In this document: positions 14,174-14,654 of the stretch, one piece after another
Layout of the letters: each line of letters opens with the position of its first letter
Position numbering within the stretch: the first letter of the stretch is position 1
Origin: Sulfidibacterium sp964473395
GTDB lineage: Bacteria; Bacteroidota; Bacteroidia; Bacteroidales; F082
Assembly: GCA_964473395.1 (NCBI GenBank)
Contig: CAYYOW010000053.1
Coordinates: 1-14,654, forward strand
Direction: 5' to 3'
DNA: 14,654 nt
Notes under the pieces: model-generated
Databases searched by the model: none
What the model was told of the DNA's origin: nothing
What the model saw: the letters and a program-made list of their open reading frames with translations, nothing else
Translations under genes and position numbers: made by a program

Positions 14174-14277
14174 GATGTAAATTTTTCTTTCTTTAACTTG
14201 ATTATTTTGTCATACTGATACCCGTAAATGCTTTTGCTGTCTCTTTTTCGTTGGCCATTTTCCATTTATCGGAGTCT

Positions 14278-14654
14278 TTAGAGTAGTGAAACATCGGTTT
14301 TTATTTCCAACAGTGCCGGGCCATCATGGGCAAACAGTTGCTGCATCCTGTCGAATAGGTTTTCCGGGCTGTCTGCTTTTATGCCCAGCGCCCCGCAGGA
14401 GCTGGCAAAAGTAGCAAAGTCGGGATTGGTTAGCCGGGTTTTCCATACTTCAAAATGGCCGGAGCGTTGTTCTTTGGATATTTTGCCCAATTCATTGTTA
14501 TTCAGTAAGATGATTTTCACGTTCATTTGGTATTTTACCAAAGTAGTTATTTCGGCCAGGTATTGGGCAATGCCCCCATCACCTGCCACTGCTATTATGG
14601 GGCGTTCGTGTCCCACGGCTGCCCAGGCGCCGAGTGCAGCGGGGAGTGCAAACC
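14278..14654 (-). CDS. ThDP-dependent pyruvate-oxidase-like enzyme, C-terminal part (partial)
   Basis: The frame is open from the right window edge to a TAA at 14280-14278, so about 124 C-terminal residues are seen. It begins FALPAALGAWAA, the conserved stretch in front of the cofactor site, followed by AVAGDGGIAQYL with the ThDP/Mg motif GDGG and, about 25 residues later, LLNNNELGKI. That GDGG-x25-NN pattern defines ThDP enzymes of the acetolactate synthase/pyruvate oxidase group. The following SGHFEVW and TNPDFATFASSCGALG closely parallel pyruvate oxidase (PoxB); the chain ends at DVSLL with no PoxB-type membrane-binding tail. It probably decarboxylates pyruvate or another 2-oxo acid. A 104-base gap without a -7 element separates it from egtD, suggesting cotranscription. 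Confidence 0.78.
   Translation of the reverse strand, partial: FALPAALGAWAAVGHERPIIAVAGDGGIAQYLAEITTLVKYQMNVKIILLNNNELGKISKEQRSGHFEVWKTRLTNPDFATFASSCGALGIKADSPENLFDRMQQLFAHDGPALLEIKTDVSLL

Noticed and set aside
1..14654. Search by eye for CRISPR arrays, transposase genes, phage genes, toxin-antitoxin pairs and defence modules
   Set aside because: No regular spaced repeats, transposase motifs or defence-type domains were seen; the region looks like ordinary chromosomal core and accessory metabolism.

Overview
The window looks like chromosomal DNA of a member of the Bacteroidota, probably a Bacteroidales/Marinilabiliales-type marine or anaerobic lineage; the lineage call below phylum is a guess. 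Supporting signs are a LruC-domain lipoprotein (a family common in this phylum), several upstream regions carrying the Bacteroidota -7 element TAnnTTTG (one with TTTG exactly 19 bases before it), and A-rich leaders without clear Shine-Dalgarno sequences. Gene density is ordinary. I see no phage, IS element, CRISPR array, tRNA or rRNA.

Layout. (1) 2-112, minus: the first 37 codons of what is probably an acyl-CoA synthetase, running off the left edge. (2) 429-4484, plus: a cation-chloride-cotransporter-like permease with a long cytosolic tail, then a FakA/FakB-like (DAK2 + DegV) fusion protein. The second gene has no ATG and opens directly behind the first gene's TAG in the same frame. (3) 4485-4768: a pyrimidine-rich intergenic segment with a duplicated module built of degenerate octamers. 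(4) 4769-8346, plus: a fused ADP-forming acyl-CoA synthetase and a PLP fold-type I aminotransferase, each with its own -7-like element and separated by a probable terminator. (5) A strong bidirectional terminator at 8395-8427 separates these from a minus-strand LruC-domain lipoprotein (8448-10325). (6) 10326-10890: a 565-base intergenic region with several hairpins, a plus-strand intrinsic terminator with no clear gene in front of it, and a near-perfect Bacteroidota promoter for (7) a PaaI-like hotdog thioesterase (10891-11376). (8) 11488-14654, minus: five closely spaced genes that look like one transcription unit: a ThDP-dependent pyruvate-oxidase-like enzyme (partial, right edge), EgtD histidine methyltransferase, a DUF427 protein, a conserved protein of unknown function and a DUF2721 membrane protein.

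Functional themes are fatty-acid/acyl-CoA handling (acyl-CoA ligase, FakA/FakB fusion, ADP-forming synthetase, thioesterase) and a putative hercynine-forming operon that lacks the usual EgtB partner within view. Nothing in the window convincingly amounts to a wholly new system. The best leads are the EgtD-DUF427-unknown-DUF2721 gene set, the uncharacterised WPHHFD-motif protein, the structured 10.3-10.9 kb intergenic region, and the ATG-less kinase gene fused in frame to an amber stop.
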